Notes under the pieces: model-generated
What the model was told of the DNA's origin: nothing
Databases searched by the model: none
What the model saw: the letters and a program-made list of their open reading frames with translations, nothing else
Made by a program: the position numbers and the translations under genes
Source of the DNA: Syncephalastrum monosporum B8922
Taxonomy: Eukaryota > Mucoromycota > Mucoromycetes > Mucorales > Syncephalastraceae
Reading direction: 5' to 3'
DNA: 64,000 nt
NCBI GenBank assembly: GCA_000697355.1
Contig: JNEN01000882.1
Span: forward strand, 310,001-374,000
Shown here: one piece after another, positions 1 through 13,300 of the stretch
How the letters are laid out: each line of letters begins with the position of its first letter
Numbering within the stretch: the stretch's first letter is position 1

Positions 1-2
1 TC

Positions 3-816
3 TCGACGACGGTGGGGTTATCGCTTGGATTTTTGGGGATCGTGGGACTGGTCGTCTCGCTTGTGTCCCTGGTGCCTGTGAACGTGTACAATATTTTGCT
101 GATCGTCAAGGCCGGTGTCGACCTGTTGAAGCTGTGCAATTATGACCTGTCTCCCGATGCATTCCTTCTGGCCGTGTTTTATGCTGGCTCGATTGTCTCT
201 TCCCTGATCACCATGACACTCGTCTTGGTGACATGTCTCCGCCAGAGCAACAAGGCCTTCTGGCTTCAGGCACAGCAGCAACACGAGCGAGATGTCGAGT
301 CCTCCTCGCCCACCTCGTCTTCCTCCGCTGCTCAGGATCCGGCTGCGTCCGCGGCCGTAAAGGCACGCAGCGTCTGGTTCAACCGCGTGGGCTGTTTTCT
401 TTTTGTCGGTCAAATGGGTTGGGCCTTGTTTGGTAAGTCAAAGCGGGCAGGGAAAAAGAAAAGGAAGAGAAAAAAAAGCCTCTTTTTTCATGCTAATCTT
501 TATCAAAACAGGAACGCATCTGCTCTTCTTTATGGACATCAATCCAGCTGCGTTGCGCAAATCGACATTGATCTCTGTGTGTATTTTGTGGCTCAACTAT
601 GTCATCATCACCCTTTTCTCCTTCATCCTTTTCTGTGCCTCGTTTTTCATTGTCCTTGGTTCCGCACGTAAACACCGCCGGCGGCGGCATCACCATTCGG
701 CTCGTACCGCCCCTGCTTCTTCTACTGCGTCATCCTCTTCTGGCGAAGAAATGCAATACCAGCGTGGCGAGGAGACAACGCCGCTTCTCAAAGCTACCAC
801 GACTCCCTTGGCTTAA
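3..816 (+). CDS. Four-helix integral membrane protein, 5' end outside window
   Basis: The reading frame is already open at the left edge, so the start lies upstream. Exon 1 runs to 432, an intron with a GTAAGT donor spans 433-511, and exon 2 is 512-816; the join keeps the frame (phase 1). The visible 244 residues contain four hydrophobic segments: two before a cytosolic-type Ser/Ala-rich loop (about residues 80-115), one split by the intron, and one near the end. The tail is Arg/His-rich, then Ser-rich, ending in an acidic stretch with TTPLLKATTTPLA. I do not recognise a family. The topology suits a small fungal plasma-membrane or vacuolar protein, which is inference only. Confidence 0.7.
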
Positions 817-1069
817 AAAAAGTTATTCCCCCCTTTCACTTTTCTCTTTATCTGCACATTCTTATTTTCCTTCTGCTCATATCCTATCTGGCCTACTATT
901 CCACTATATACATACCCCTCTCAGCCCTCTTTCTCTCATCCTCATTTGATTTGTTCATAGTTTTCCTTTTCTTGCACATCCTTCTACTTATTTATATACT
1001 ATTGTATCCCGTTTTTACCCCGTCATGTGCAGCATGTAGTATATCAATTATACAGCATGGCGGTGTGTC

Positions 1070-3359
1070 TCACTGAGTACAAACATGGATATTACCATCG
1101 ACATGGCTACGTATATACTCTCGCGTCAGTCCTCTTTTGTGTCTGTGTGTCTGTGTATCCTTATTAGGCTTACCAATAAAGCATTCCCACCGCTCCAAAA
1201 GAAAGCTTACAAAGCCTTCCTTTTCCGCCGCCTCCACCTGGTCCAGCCGGAAGGTATAGATCGCCGCGTTCTTCTTGAGCGCCACAGCTAAACCACATCA
1301 TTTAGCGATCATTTCTTCTTCCTTTTTTTTTCTCTTCCTTCTTATTTCTTTGCACATACCCATATAAGCTGCGTCTTTCACATTCCAGAATGTCACGGCA
1401 CCGATAGGCTAGTAGAATTATAAAGAAAGGCAAGTGAGTTTAGTTTACTATTCAGTCTTGTTCACGCATACCGCAGACTGGGCATATTTTCCTTTTTACC
1501 CCTCACTTACCGAGAAAGCCAGCTCGCTGCTGGGAATGACCATTGCAGTTTCCCAGAATGCCGCCGCCACACGATCATGTGGCTCCTTGTCGCGCTCGTA
1601 GATATATATCTGCGGATAACTCTCATCCTGCTCTATCCAAACCGCGAGCACGTTGCCCTCCGCATTGAGCGCCAGCCCTTCGATGGAGGCAGTCGACGGG
1701 CTCTCCACTGGTACTAAATCTTCATTCCAAAAGTAATAGTCGTCTGCAAGGCTGCCGTCGCTCTCTTTGTACAAGAACCGGCGCTCGTTGTCGTCTTCCT
1801 TGATGGCGTCGATCTGACTGGTATAGTCGAGCGTCAGGAACTTGTTGCGGATGTATGGCATCACAAGTGTCTTTCCATTGGCAGATTTGGCTACATGGAG
1901 TGAAAAACAGAACAGAATCAATTATCTAGTCCGTGGTTTCGCTCTTCTCAAGAATAATTACTAATGTCAAGCCGAGGCATGCTGGATTCGACGCGTTCTT
2001 GATGGAAATGACTGCCGTCAACGAAGGTCATATACTGAAGGGATTCTTGCGTGTAGACCTTTTCCTGTATGGATATCGGTAAGGTTACCTCGCTCTGAGC
2101 ACATGGCTTATGTATACTCTTTACCGGGTAATAGCCGGTGTTCCGATCTTTCCATGGTTTTGTGGCATCTAGACTGCCATCGACCAGGGTCACGTTGATA
2201 TGAAAGTAACGCGGTGTTTTGTGGACGTCCAGCGTCACGGCACGAAGCACCTCAGGGCTTTGAACAACGTCCATTAAATCGCACATACTCTATCCCTTTC
2301 GGAATGGCTTACTCTTTGGCATGGATCTGTGTCAAGATGGCAGCGTGTGTTTCCGTCCGTCGCGGTTGGTGTCCATCTAAAGATGTAGGCGTTAGATGAA
2401 TGCCCTGGTACGAAACGAAACGTTGTGAACTTGCAAAGAGGGGGCCCAGACGTAGAGCTTTCGCTCAGGTCAATTTGGACAGCGTGCGGCGCCCGTTCCA
2501 AGTGATCTGGTAATTGCAGGGCTCGGAGACGGTATTGGTCCGGTTCACTATTAAGGCGACGCTATCAGCCACTGACTGACTGCGGGTCTAATAGATTAGG
2601 TGTAGATGTGGATATACCGTTTGTAAAGAATAGCATTTTTCTCGACAGCAAAGGCAGATATCCATGTTGAACCGGGCAGCCGGATGTCTTTGTAGGTCAT
2701 TTGGTTATCAGCGATATAAAAGAGGCGTACATCGTGGTGTACGTGCTCGTCTGTGAGGGTGTGGTACAAGACACCGAATTGGAATGGAGTGGATGGGTCG
2801 GACAAGCGAGAGACGCTGCTGATAGGTCCTACCAGCTCTTGATGGAACATGGTATCCCATCCTAAGTCGGTAATGACAACAAGTAGGTCAGGTTTCACTA
2901 TTGCATTGTGTCTATATCTATATCTATATGTACCATCGTCCGTGGCATTGCCCACGAGGGTATGTAGGGGGCGGCGTCTTTGCTGGAGAACACCTGCAAG
3001 GACGAGGACAAATGAAGTAATATATGTACAATAGGATTTTGCGTCAATATTGTCTGTGCGTGATACGACCCAATTCATTCTTTTTTTTTTTCTTCTTTCT
3101 TTTTTTTACCAACAACACCTGTTTTGAGAGGACCAATGCCTCGTTTTGTCTGCTGCTGGTCGATCTCGTACCAGACAAAGGTTTGGTACAGGTAACCGTC
3201 CACGATGGAGAGGAGCATTTTTGAGGGCTCTGGGTCGATCTTTGCTGGAGCCGACTTGGAGACGAGTTGAGGGCGTGGGAAGGGTGGCTCGGACAAGAGG
3301 CTGATGGCGTATATGAAGGCAATGCCCACCATCAACATAATCCCTGCACGCCAATGCAT
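1070..3359 (-). CDS. Type II membrane protein with probable beta-propeller ectodomain
   Basis: A multi-exon gene of roughly 580-600 residues. It starts MHWRAGIMLMVGIAFIYAI, a short basic end followed by one membrane segment, so it is probably anchored with the rest lumenal or extracellular. The following exons (about 2620-3000, 2396-2556, 1960-2330, 1507-1893) carry repeated beta-strand patterns such as RLFYIADNQMTYKDI, KSANGKTLVMPYI and NAEGNVLAVWIEQ, resembling propeller blades. A 49-base exon at 1360-1408 (PIGAVTFWNVKDAAYM) links the exon ending at the GTAAGT donor near 1507 to the last exon beginning at 1287 (AVALKKNAAIYTFRL); both joins keep frame. The end is uncertain: an internal GTAAGC near 1165 could start another intron, giving a slightly different C-terminus. 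Family not recognised. Confidence 0.65.
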
Positions 3360-3953
3360 TACTTCTATTCACTTATTGTAACAAGCCGTGTTCCTCTGTC
3401 TGCTGGTGTGGAGAAGAGAAAACCCGGGGATATCTCGAAAGTCCGCTGCCAGTGCGTCGCACGTACATTGTAAACGCACTCTAATCTTTTTGACAATCAT
3501 GTCACTTTATTCATGAATAGCTACCAGTTTCGTTCTGCCGTTCCTTTGCTTCTCGTTTGAGCACACGAGACATGTTATACATCGTCCAAACTATATGGTG
3601 AATCGTTGATACATAGGCCACTCCAGAAGGGGGAATAACACGCTGCTTTGAGTTCTTGTTCATATATATATATATCGAAGCTTCTGGGCTTCATGATAAG
3701 AATGAATGACAGACAGAGTGTGATGATGCGATGTTGATCTATTGAGTGTACATAGTAATATTGAAAGAATGAGCTGATGCTATCAGGAAAACGAATCGTT
3801 CCTATGGTTCGTGTGATTGTTTAGGCATATTCATGCAAGTAATCTGATGTCAGTCGTACATCATCATCGATTGCCGACACGCATAATTTATAAACCCGTT
3901 TTCCTACATACCCTTCCTTTTTGTTTTCTTCTTGTTAATTCTCTCATTCAATA
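3360..3953. other. Intergenic region, divergent promoters
   Basis: About 590 bases between the start of the membrane propeller-like gene (minus) and the start of the split-barrel gene (plus). It contains a short TATATATATATA tract at 3664-3676 and a pyrimidine-rich stretch just before the plus-strand start. No convincing gene or repeat seen. Confidence 0.5.
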
Positions 3954-4667
3954 ATGTCTGATAACACCCCTAAAAGTAAAGACCCTGTCCGCGATGTCAA
4001 TACTGACACCGATACTGGCGCGGAAAAGAAGATCGAAGACTTGTATAAGCTCATTGAAGGTATCAAGTTCTGCATGATGACCACCCGTTGCGCCTCAACC
4101 GGCAGGCTTGTCTCGCGCTGCATGTCTCACTGCCCGGTACGCCCATCTAAACTAAACACAATGTCACCCCACCCAGGATGATGAGACTCATATGCGAGCT
4201 TTATCATGTAGCCTACCCATGAAGCCCCGGCTGATTTGTGGTTCTTCGCCAACAACACAACCCACAAGTTTGATGAGTTGGAGGCGGACCCCAACGTCAA
4301 TCTTGCCTTTTTCAAGCCCACCACGATGGAATGGATCAGTGTATCCGGTACGGCTGAAATCGTGAGCGACCGTAACAAGATCAGGGAGCTTTACACTCCC
4401 GACCTCAAGCCTTGGTTTGCTGACCTCAAGGACGGCACGCATGATGGCGGTCCTGACGATCCGCGTATCTCGCTTATCTTCGTTACCGCGCATACCGTTC
4501 ACTATTCCCTGAAAGATGTCTCTGCCCCCATGCAGATCTGGAACATTGCGCGTGGCATCATGTATGGCGAACCTCCCAAGGTGTCTGCCCAACGTGAGGT
4601 CGACGCTGAGGAGCTGCAACATGCACGCAATTTGCGCGACCTGGACAAGACCGTGCTCGACGCTTAG
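3954..4667 (+). CDS. Pyridoxamine 5'-phosphate oxidase-like FMN-binding split-barrel protein
   Basis: Two exons, 3954-4136 and 4212-4667, with an intron at 4137-4211 in phase 0; the product is 212 residues. The first exon has the typical start of the 'general stress protein 26' type (KKIEDLYKLIEGIKFCMMTT), the second the core LWFFANNTTHKFDELEADP, VNLAFFKP and WISVSGTAEIVSDR, ending with a helix DAEELQHARNLRDL. Family members fold as a split barrel and bind FMN or related cofactors; exact substrate is unknown. The sequence lacks the long C-terminal half of true PdxH, so this is probably not the vitamin B6 biosynthesis enzyme. Fungal homologues are small cytosolic proteins often linked to stress or blue-light responses, which is inference here. 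Confidence 0.85.
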
Positions 4668-4908
4668 TTAACCTTCACTTTTGTCTTCTTCCTTTTTTCT
4701 TTGTTTGTAAATATTCGTCTTTTTGTTTGATTCAAGATTTTTGCGGATACATGAATATTTGCGCGATGTAACTTGGTGACAATGGGGTTGGATTGGTTTA
4801 AGTCTGTGTGTCTGTGTGCGTGTGTATGTGCGTATCGTATAGGCTTTAAAATGCAAAGGATTGTTGGTAAGGACATGTGATTCTGTAGATATGTACAATT
4901 CGCCCCTC

Positions 4909-7138
4909 TTAGATGCGCATGCTTTTGCTTTCGGAGGTGCGAGTGGCTGGGTAATATGTGGACCAAGATATCCGGACTTTGGAGAAGCAGCCAGGATTCA
5001 GACAGTGTGTGCCTTGATAGTTGATACCATAGGCGTCAACTTTATCTGCGAGCACAAGCTGCACATATCATAAGAGTATTATTAAGCACATGAAGCAATC
5101 AATCGTCTTGTGGGAACACTTACGACATCGGGCAATGGGTAAAGCTGTAGCGCTTGTTCATATTCCGTGTAGACAGGCTTGACAGACTGCGGAAGCGGAC
5201 AGAGGGTACCTTGGTCCAAAACAGTACGCACCAACTGGGTTGCATCAGTCAGCATACCGCAAAATGTCCAATTAAGTAGACTTACATGCTCTGCGAGCGA
5301 TTCTCCTTCAGAAACCCGTGGTCTCACAATCGAATTACGCCACAATTCGCTAAAGATATCCTCGCGGTAAACCACAATATCTTGTGTGCAATACCGGATA
5401 CTAATGATGCGATTAGCCCAAATATCATTTAACAAAAAAAAAAAAAAAGAAAGGAAGAAAGAAAGATGCTAAGACTTACCGGCATGGGTTGGTAGTGAAG
5501 ATGGCTTTCCGCACACGGTGGCGGAATCGACTGGTATAAGTGTCCGGTATCTTTTCACGTGGTGTGATCGTATTGTCATCATGAACAGCGTCCTCGCGCG
5601 CGTCCATCGCACCCGGAACAAACACAAAGGTGGACTCGTCAGCGATGGCAGGGAACTTGCTGATAAGATCGGCAAGCATCGTAAACCCATCTGCACAGTT
5701 GCCCATAATTTGAGTATTCGACACTTTGGGTCGAGCAAGCCTGCTTCCTACCTCGGTATTGCCGTTTCCGTACCGGCTTGCCAAACAAGCGCTGCTTTGT
5801 AAAGTTACCCATCAGGACAAAGGCAATGGGAGGCCTTGTATCCTTGAAGCTTTCAAATATGTGGCGAAGCCCGCGCATGATTTTGGGTTCTTGCAAGTCC
5901 AGCTCCGAGATGAAGACAATGCTGGCGTCTGTGTTGGCTGTCTCTTCGATCTGCAAGATCTGTGGATCCACGAGTGGTTTTGTGAGACCGAGGAAATCTA
6001 TATGCGGGAAGACAGATCTATACAATCTACGTGAGCTGTCTACGCCATGGTATACTCGAGTCCTCTGCTTACTCGGTCATGGCACGCGATTCTGCTGCGG
6101 GAAACTCGATTTCGTGAACGTGGAAAATATGATCGTCGCCATAGACACCATCCACGAGCACGAACGCGTTGAGGGTGAACAGGCCATAGCGATAGTTCTG
6201 TCGAAATCGAAATGAGTGATCCCTTTCGCTGTTTGCTTCATGCACGTACGGTGTTGGAAAGGTCCAGCTCCATGCGGCCCGTTTCGTCCTCGAGGAAGTG
6301 CTTGCCGTGCTCGGGTTCCGTCAACATGCCAAACAGGAGAAATTCTTGATTATCGCGTCCAATCAAAGACATGGTCGGTGTAATCTGGTGAGTGCCATTG
6401 TGAGTTCATCCACGGGCAGACAGGCGTTCGACAGACATACTTTGAGGAACGCGTCTGGGTTGAGCATATGGATGGATCCATGGCCGAACCGTTCGTTTCG
6501 CAGCAAGCGCTGTTTGATAATGTTGAATCGGTTGCGATGCAGATCGATGGCACGCTCGGGGGTAGTCAAGATACTTCCCTCGGCCCTGCACGAAGGTTGT
6601 GTAAGTGAAACAGGCCTAAAAAAGATACATTGTCTGTTGTACTTGCTTTACAAATGTTCTGCTGTTGGTATTGTACTGCAAACGTGGCATTGTGAAGGCA
6701 CCTTGGACGGCCAAGTGGTCGGCGACGTTAAAAGGCTGGTCGTTGCTGATAGAGACGTCTTGCATCGCGTTGTTGAGAATATCTTCGGGCTGTTGCTGAT
6801 CGGAAGTGAATTGAGCCAGCTGCGCTGTGGCAACTGCTGTTGTTTCGTTGGAATGGACAACGTCGACGAGGGCTTCCTTCGTCACAATCACAGCCTGACC
6901 ATCTCGAGAGGTATGAGCACTTGAGGACTGCTTGGTTCGGATGCCAGTGATAGAATTTACCTGGGTTGCGTTTCTTATATGTCTTGACAATCGACTCCAA
7001 TCGGCCCGATAGATCGGGTTCGTTTGCGAGTAGATCTTCCAAGTACTTTGCTGCATCGTCGCGCAAATGAAGCGAGTGTTTTCGAGTGAAGACGGTGAAC
7101 ACTTGGCGCGAGATCTTTCGAGGCATGTGTATCGGCAT
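4909..7138 (-). CDS. DPB2: DNA polymerase epsilon subunit B (Dpb2/POLE2)
   Basis: The second subunit of the leading-strand replicative polymerase and part of the CMG-Pol epsilon helicase assembly. The start MPIHMPRKISRQVFTVF and LHLRDDAAKYLEDLL match the N-terminal helical domain that contacts GINS; next come TPTMSLIGRD and LFGMLTEPEHGKHFLED (OB fold) and the inactive phosphoesterase-like domain with IVFISELDLQEP, FVFVPGAMD and [23 protein letters not shown]. The last exon reads ADKVDAYGINYQGTHCLNPG and stops at 4909-4911. At least eight exons with short introns. Near 5725-5795 the frame changes; a 60-base intron from GTAACT to GAGGTAG restores it, giving VLMGSRLARP, though a sequencing or real frameshift is possible. 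Expected length about 560 residues, normal for the family. Confidence 0.92.
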
Positions 7139-7325
7139 GGCGCTTTGTATTAACAGCAGAAGCTAAGAGACAGACAATAGCAAAGAAAAGAGAAGGGACA
7201 CGGTGGGCCAGGGCAAATACAAATACAGAAAAAGAGAGGCACGCGTTCAGAAAAAAAAGGAGAAAATTCGCGCTTTTCAGAAAACCGTAATTATTGCAAG
7301 CGCGCGTTTGCGCGTTTTATTCCAT

Positions 7326-10300
7326 TCATCCCGAACGACCCAAAAGGAACTTCTTCTTGTGTGACATTTCGTCGCTTTCCTCCTCGCCGGCCGCGAACAA
7401 GAGGTGCAACATGGACGCCCGTGGTCGCCTGCTGCGGCGCTGCATCGCTCTATATCTATGCGACGGTCAGTATTGGGACCATCATGATGGCCTTTCGAGC
7501 TGGGGCACGTACTTTGCTGCCGGCCAAAACAGAAGACGCCGGCGATACCGCCGCTTGCACGAAGACGTTTGGCTTTTGCCTTCCAGAGACGATCCTGAAT
7601 ACAGCGATACGGCGTCCGTGTCCTTGAGTTTCTTGGGCGCCACGACTTGGCATATTTCCAGCTCGCTGCTGTCGCTGAGGCTGCTGTCGGTGCTGAAGCC
7701 GCTTGTTGTTTCACCGTCGTGGCCGCTGCCTAATGCTACGGCAGCCGACGCGTTTGGGTCGGATAAGAATATGTCTTCTTGCTCCATGGGGCGCGTCTCA
7801 ATCGCACTCAGGTTATCCATAGACCGTGACCGAAAGAGCAACTTATCTTTGAGCAGCGCACCGCTATGCCGAATCGCAGCTCGCAAGAAATCTATCAACA
7901 CGCATAAGAAAGCAGGCACAGCATTCGAAATAATCTTGCATGTCATTGGCACCCTGTCTTTTCCCGTACGCACCTCTTCTGAGCCTTTGTGCCAGCTCAT
8001 ACCATGACCAGATCCTGTTACGGTACTCTAGGTCCGGCTGTCGAAATACAAAATCGGTCAGATCCTCAATGTTCTTGCGCTTTGGCCCCTAAGAAAGCAG
8101 CAAGACTGTTAGCACGAGATAGATACAGTATAAACAATCTGCATACCCGATAACTGAGACAATGTTTTGCTCCAGGGATCTTGATATAAAGAAACGTCCT
8201 GTTGCTGGAGGCACGCTGCTTCATGACCATCACTTCTTCTGCCGTCATGATAGTCGGTGGATGCGACCCGCGCCGCTCTTGAAGCGGGTTCGCAATCAAG
8301 CTCTGTCTGGCAGGCGAGGAGCGACGCTTTCTGAGTTTCTTGCGCTTCCTGACACTATCATCATCTGATGACCAGAGGTCATTGTCAAACGTGGCCGTGC
8401 TCATTCGAGACCCTGGCGCAGTCGCGGCAGGCGGTGCGGACGGTGACTGAAAGATGTACGCCGCCAGGGCCTTGCCAAAGTCGTAGGTGAGCTGCAGTCG
8501 AAGTGGATGCATATTGATTTCCAGGTGCTGCACAATCGGTATGCCGCCCACCGGCGCCAAAGACGCCAGAAAGACCCGCACCATCTTGATCCGGTCCTGC
8601 TGTGTACGATGGCCTGCGTGGTAAGGCGCCAGTATGGGCCCTGCCGTATCATTTCCGTAGACCCGCCCAATCTCCAAAGCAAACGTGCTGGACCGCTCGT
8701 GTCGTTTCATGGCGACGTGTGTGTTGTGCAGTATCCATTCACAGAACGGCTGACCCGCCGTATCACACATCTCCCATACGAGCTGCTCAAAGAAAAAGAG
8801 CATGCTGAGCTGGATCGTGTCTTCCTGCCGCTTTTTGTTAGGGTGTGATGTTTGGCGCTGTTGGTGCTGATGCGTAGGGAGCATCTGGACTGTTTTCATT
8901 GTCAGGTAAAGCTCATCCAAAAGCGCTGTTCTGTCCTGGCGGCTCATGCATGTTTTCACCGCAGATTGGAGCTCGAGAACCTGGGTACGGATGGCCTGCA
9001 GACTGCTGTCGTTTGTTTCCATGGCCAACATGAGCTCGTGCAGGCGGTCAAGCCGTTCTTTCTCGGCGGGCTCCTGATACATCAGCAGGTCACTGACGAC
9101 GCAGTAAAACGTATGATACTGGGACGGCGTGGCTGAGAAAGATAAGCGAGGGAATTGTACCGTCACTGTGTCGCACTCTTCCTCTTCTTGTTGCAGAACG
9201 AGGCGTGGTTGCCAACGCAAGCGATTGTAGCGGTCGTAACGAATGGTGCCCGTAATGGTATGCTGGCACACACGGCGAAAGCTACCGACAGCAACTCGCT
9301 GCTCAGCATCCTCATCGTCCACAAGAAGCTCCAAAGGTATCCATGGTAAGGGTGCAGCCGGTGCCAGCGGAGACACGTAGATCTGCGCTCTATGGATGTC
9401 TACCACGAAGCGCCTCTTGACAGGCTCCATGTCGGCTGTACTAGTGTCAAGGATACTGCGTCCGTTCAATCGCATGCGGGAACTCGAGAGAAGGACAATG
9501 GCATCCGGGCAGCGATCGCTCTGGAAGCTGATTTGTGGGTTTAAAAGATCGACGGCGTGGTTATGGGCAAGCTTATAATTGGGCGGCAGTACGTCTTCCA
9601 CTGCCGTTCGTCGCGTGGCCGCCTCCTTTTCTTCCTCCGTCTCGTTGGGTACTACAAAAAGATGCCCGTTGCCTTTGTCGTGGAGGAGCTGGTCGATCAG
9701 CGTCTGCACGTCGTGCGGCGTCGTCGCGTGCTCCTCGTCATCATCCTCCGTGGGATAGGGCGGAGGCGTCGTCACGTCGCTGCCGAGCTGCGCCAAAAGC
9801 GTGTCGATCAGTCGGATGGCGCGTGCAGAGAGATCAAACTCCAAAAGCCGCCGATGGGAGCGCACCTCGATGAGTTGGTAAATAATATTGCGCACAGCAT
9901 TGTTCCAGGAAATACGAGGATTGTGGATCACGCAGCGTTGTTCAAATTTCTCGTCTTCCTGAGCCGTCAAGCGCGGGTCGGTGCCAATTTGACAGAGCGT
10001 CAACCGGTGGACTAGATCGTCCAAGTGATCGTAACGGTCTTCAAGGTAGTCGATGCGTCTCTTGATTCTGACAATAGCCTACACAAAAGATAAGATGGGG
10101 AAGAAGATACAGAGGAAGAGCATGTGCTTGGGTATACGTTACACTCTGCAACCTCAGCGCCAAGCTTGAACCCTGGTCTGGCAACTGCATCAACTGCTCT
10201 CGCAGAAGGCGCTCTTGCTCGATCTTTCCGAGCATCTGACGCTGTGCTTCGTCTGCATGTCGTTGGAGTATAGTAGCCTGGACTTCGCGTGTATCTAAAA

Positions 10301-13300
10301 GAAAAAAAGGTCAGAAATTGTCTGAAAGGATCCTAGCACCAAAAAGTCTACCGAGGGGCGTGCCAACAAAAACACATTCATGCATAGCATGCCGCGCTCC
10401 CGTACGCTTGCCCTGCTTGAAATAATAGAAGCACGGCGTGGATGCCAGTCGCAGGTGATGCACATGCGCTGGTGGACTTTGCGGGGCACCCAGCTCGATA
10501 AAGTCGGCATCCAAGTCTTGTTTACTGTTATGGCTGTTGCTCTGAACTAGGGCAGCGCGCACGGCATCGACGAGCATGTTCTCGACACTGAATTCGGCCT
10601 CACGTATCGAGAAACTGGAGACAATTTTATCCCCCAGCAATTCGGTGGAGGTGGTCTGCCAACTGCGACGCTGGTGCATATCCACCTTGAAATCTTCACA
10701 GGCCATGTGCAGACCCACCACGGGCGTCACCGGGTCGGGGTCGTCTTCGTGAGGGTTGCTAAATTCATCCCGAGCAAAGTAACCACATCGGACTTGGCCC
10801 GGGAACAGGAACTTGTACTCCACGTCCGTGATACATGCCGTGAACCGCTTGCCGGGCCGGGGATCCATTTGTGGGTACAGCGCGCCTTCACGGATAGTGA
10901 GACTGAGGGGTCCACCAAAGAGGCTCAACCATGCCATCAGATGGTCTGTAAAACCAGGCGTCAGATGGAAAGACACCAGCGCTGACTCGTGAGCCACAAT
11001 GCTAGTGGAGATATGGATGCAATTTGACCTGAATCCAGCAAAGGTGTCATGATCCTGTCCACATGCTGCGTGAGTGTTGGCGGTTTATAGACGAAGCCTC
11101 ATATATATGTATATGAATTTACTACCTTGTTCTTGACATACTGCGGTGCACGGAAGCGAATGCTATAATGTGGTCGGAACAGTCGCAAACGCCCACGTGT
11201 CACCGTCCCATCCGGCTCCTCACGCGAAAACAGGCGTTCCAAGTGCCAGCCAACACCCATGCGCACGCCACCCACAATTTGAATCACTGGCTTCTCGAGA
11301 TAGTGCTTGAAGGAGGGCACAGGCTGCTGGTCGTTGCGCTGGTAATAGGCCATGCAACGCGCGAAGTCAGGCACACCCATCGCGTACGATTCTTGTGTGA
11401 CGATCTGCGTAAACTCATGCTGCGTATTATCATGCCCGAGATACCAGACGGTCGAAGGCCCACCCTGCCATACTTTGACCAGTCCAGCACCGGCTTCCGC
11501 CAGTGTATAAGGATTGCGTGTGCCTTTCATGACCCAGCCAAAGTCGCCCTGGCAAAAGTGAATCTGGACACGCATGTGGAATAGCAGCCGGATCTTGTCC
11601 CAGAAACCTAGACGAGGCGAGGGATCCACGGGTGGGGATGTGAGGGTATCCAACACATGAAGTATATCTTGGATAGCAGGATGATAAGAGCTGGACCAGC
11701 ATATCGTGGAAAGACCGACCGTCTCGATGCGATAGCTCACGTCCGAGTAGAACTTGACAGGGGACGTGGTGCGCACGACTTGCAGGGTATAGTCTGGGAC
11801 CACAGGCACAGCAATACGCATACGTGCAATTGAAGCATCCCCCAGCTCATCGACAATGACATAGTCACCTTGCAGAGTCCACGATACAGTATCGTGATCT
11901 GGGCAGTGGGGCACGTACAAGAAGGGAATTGGGTAGTTTCGGACCTGGATCCACGTTTGCTCGACACGCATGAACAGGTGGAAGGGAAAGACCACGGAGC
12001 AGTCGAATGTTTTCGGTACACCGCGGCCGACGCGATGAATAAAGTCACGCGCATGGACAAGCAGGTCGGTGGGCTGAGAGAGTTCCAGGTGAGGTCTCTG
12101 CATCGTGAGCTGGGCTAACGGTGTTGTGCTGCTTCCTTCGGCTTTCTGTGCTTGTCGAATTTGGCTTATCCAGATTTTCTCGTGGTGTTGTCGTAGCTGC
12201 GTCCGCGCGTTTTCCACAAGTGTCGCACTGTCCTTTGGATCCCCGGTTGAGGTCGTCGCTGGTGCTGGCCTGATGTCTCCTGCCGTGCGGCTGGCCTGCT
12301 TTGTAGCTGACGGATCCTCCTCACCCGGCTTGTTGGTATATCGATTGGTAAGAAGGTTCAGTATCTCACTGAAGAAAGAAGATTGCCTTGATGGGAGCGC
12401 CTTGCTCGGGTTTGGGTTCCGCCCTTGGCTACCTGCGTCTTCCTCCTGATTATTGGAGAGTACCTGCTCTGCTTTGGATTGGAAGACCTCCTCGTGGGCC
12501 AAACGCACAGCCTGCTGCTCAAGACCGGTGCAGAAGATCTGCCGTAGCTTGGCTTCAAAGGGATCGTCGCCAAAGTCAAGCGTGAAAAGCTCACAGTCGA
12601 GCATCAGTGTGAATGGCAGCACGAGCGGATCATTGCGTTTGCTGGGCCCGTTCAACGACGTACGCGGTGTATCTTCGCTGTGTAATGCGATGATAGCTTT
12701 GGAGAGTATGATGGCATTGTCGACAACAGTTGCTAGGATATAGTTGTAAGGCACGTGCAGCTGGATCTTGGCCGCGGTCACTTGTACAGTGTCTCCGTCC
12801 TGACTCACGTTCAGTGCGCCTATATCAACGAGGTGGCTGCTAGGTCTGGCATCATCCAATGCGGTCACAGCATTTGCCTCGACCCGGCCTTGAAAGTACA
12901 TGCCGTCCTGGACAATGAGGCTCAGGCGAGTCTCGCCATACAATTGCGCGTGCACCATCAGCGTGTCGATACGGATGCGAGGCGCGGGTCGCCTTGCGGA
13001 CGCTGTCTGGCCGGACTTGGGCTTCAGAACGGAGACCAGGCTTCGTGCGCAGATGAGACAGACATAGTGGTTGGCCAGCGAGTACAACAGTCGCAATTGC
13101 ACGCAGCGGATATCGTCCTGTGTCATTTGCAACCCGTCCAGAGAAAAAATATCATGCCATCCAGAATCCGGCGCGATGCGACACAAACGTGCTGCTGTGA
13201 CAGTGAGCCGGCCATTGACATGTCGCAGACTGCGTGCTGTTACGGTCAAACGGAGCTGTATATCTTGCTGCGGAGCATTGTTTAGGAAACCCGGGGGCAC

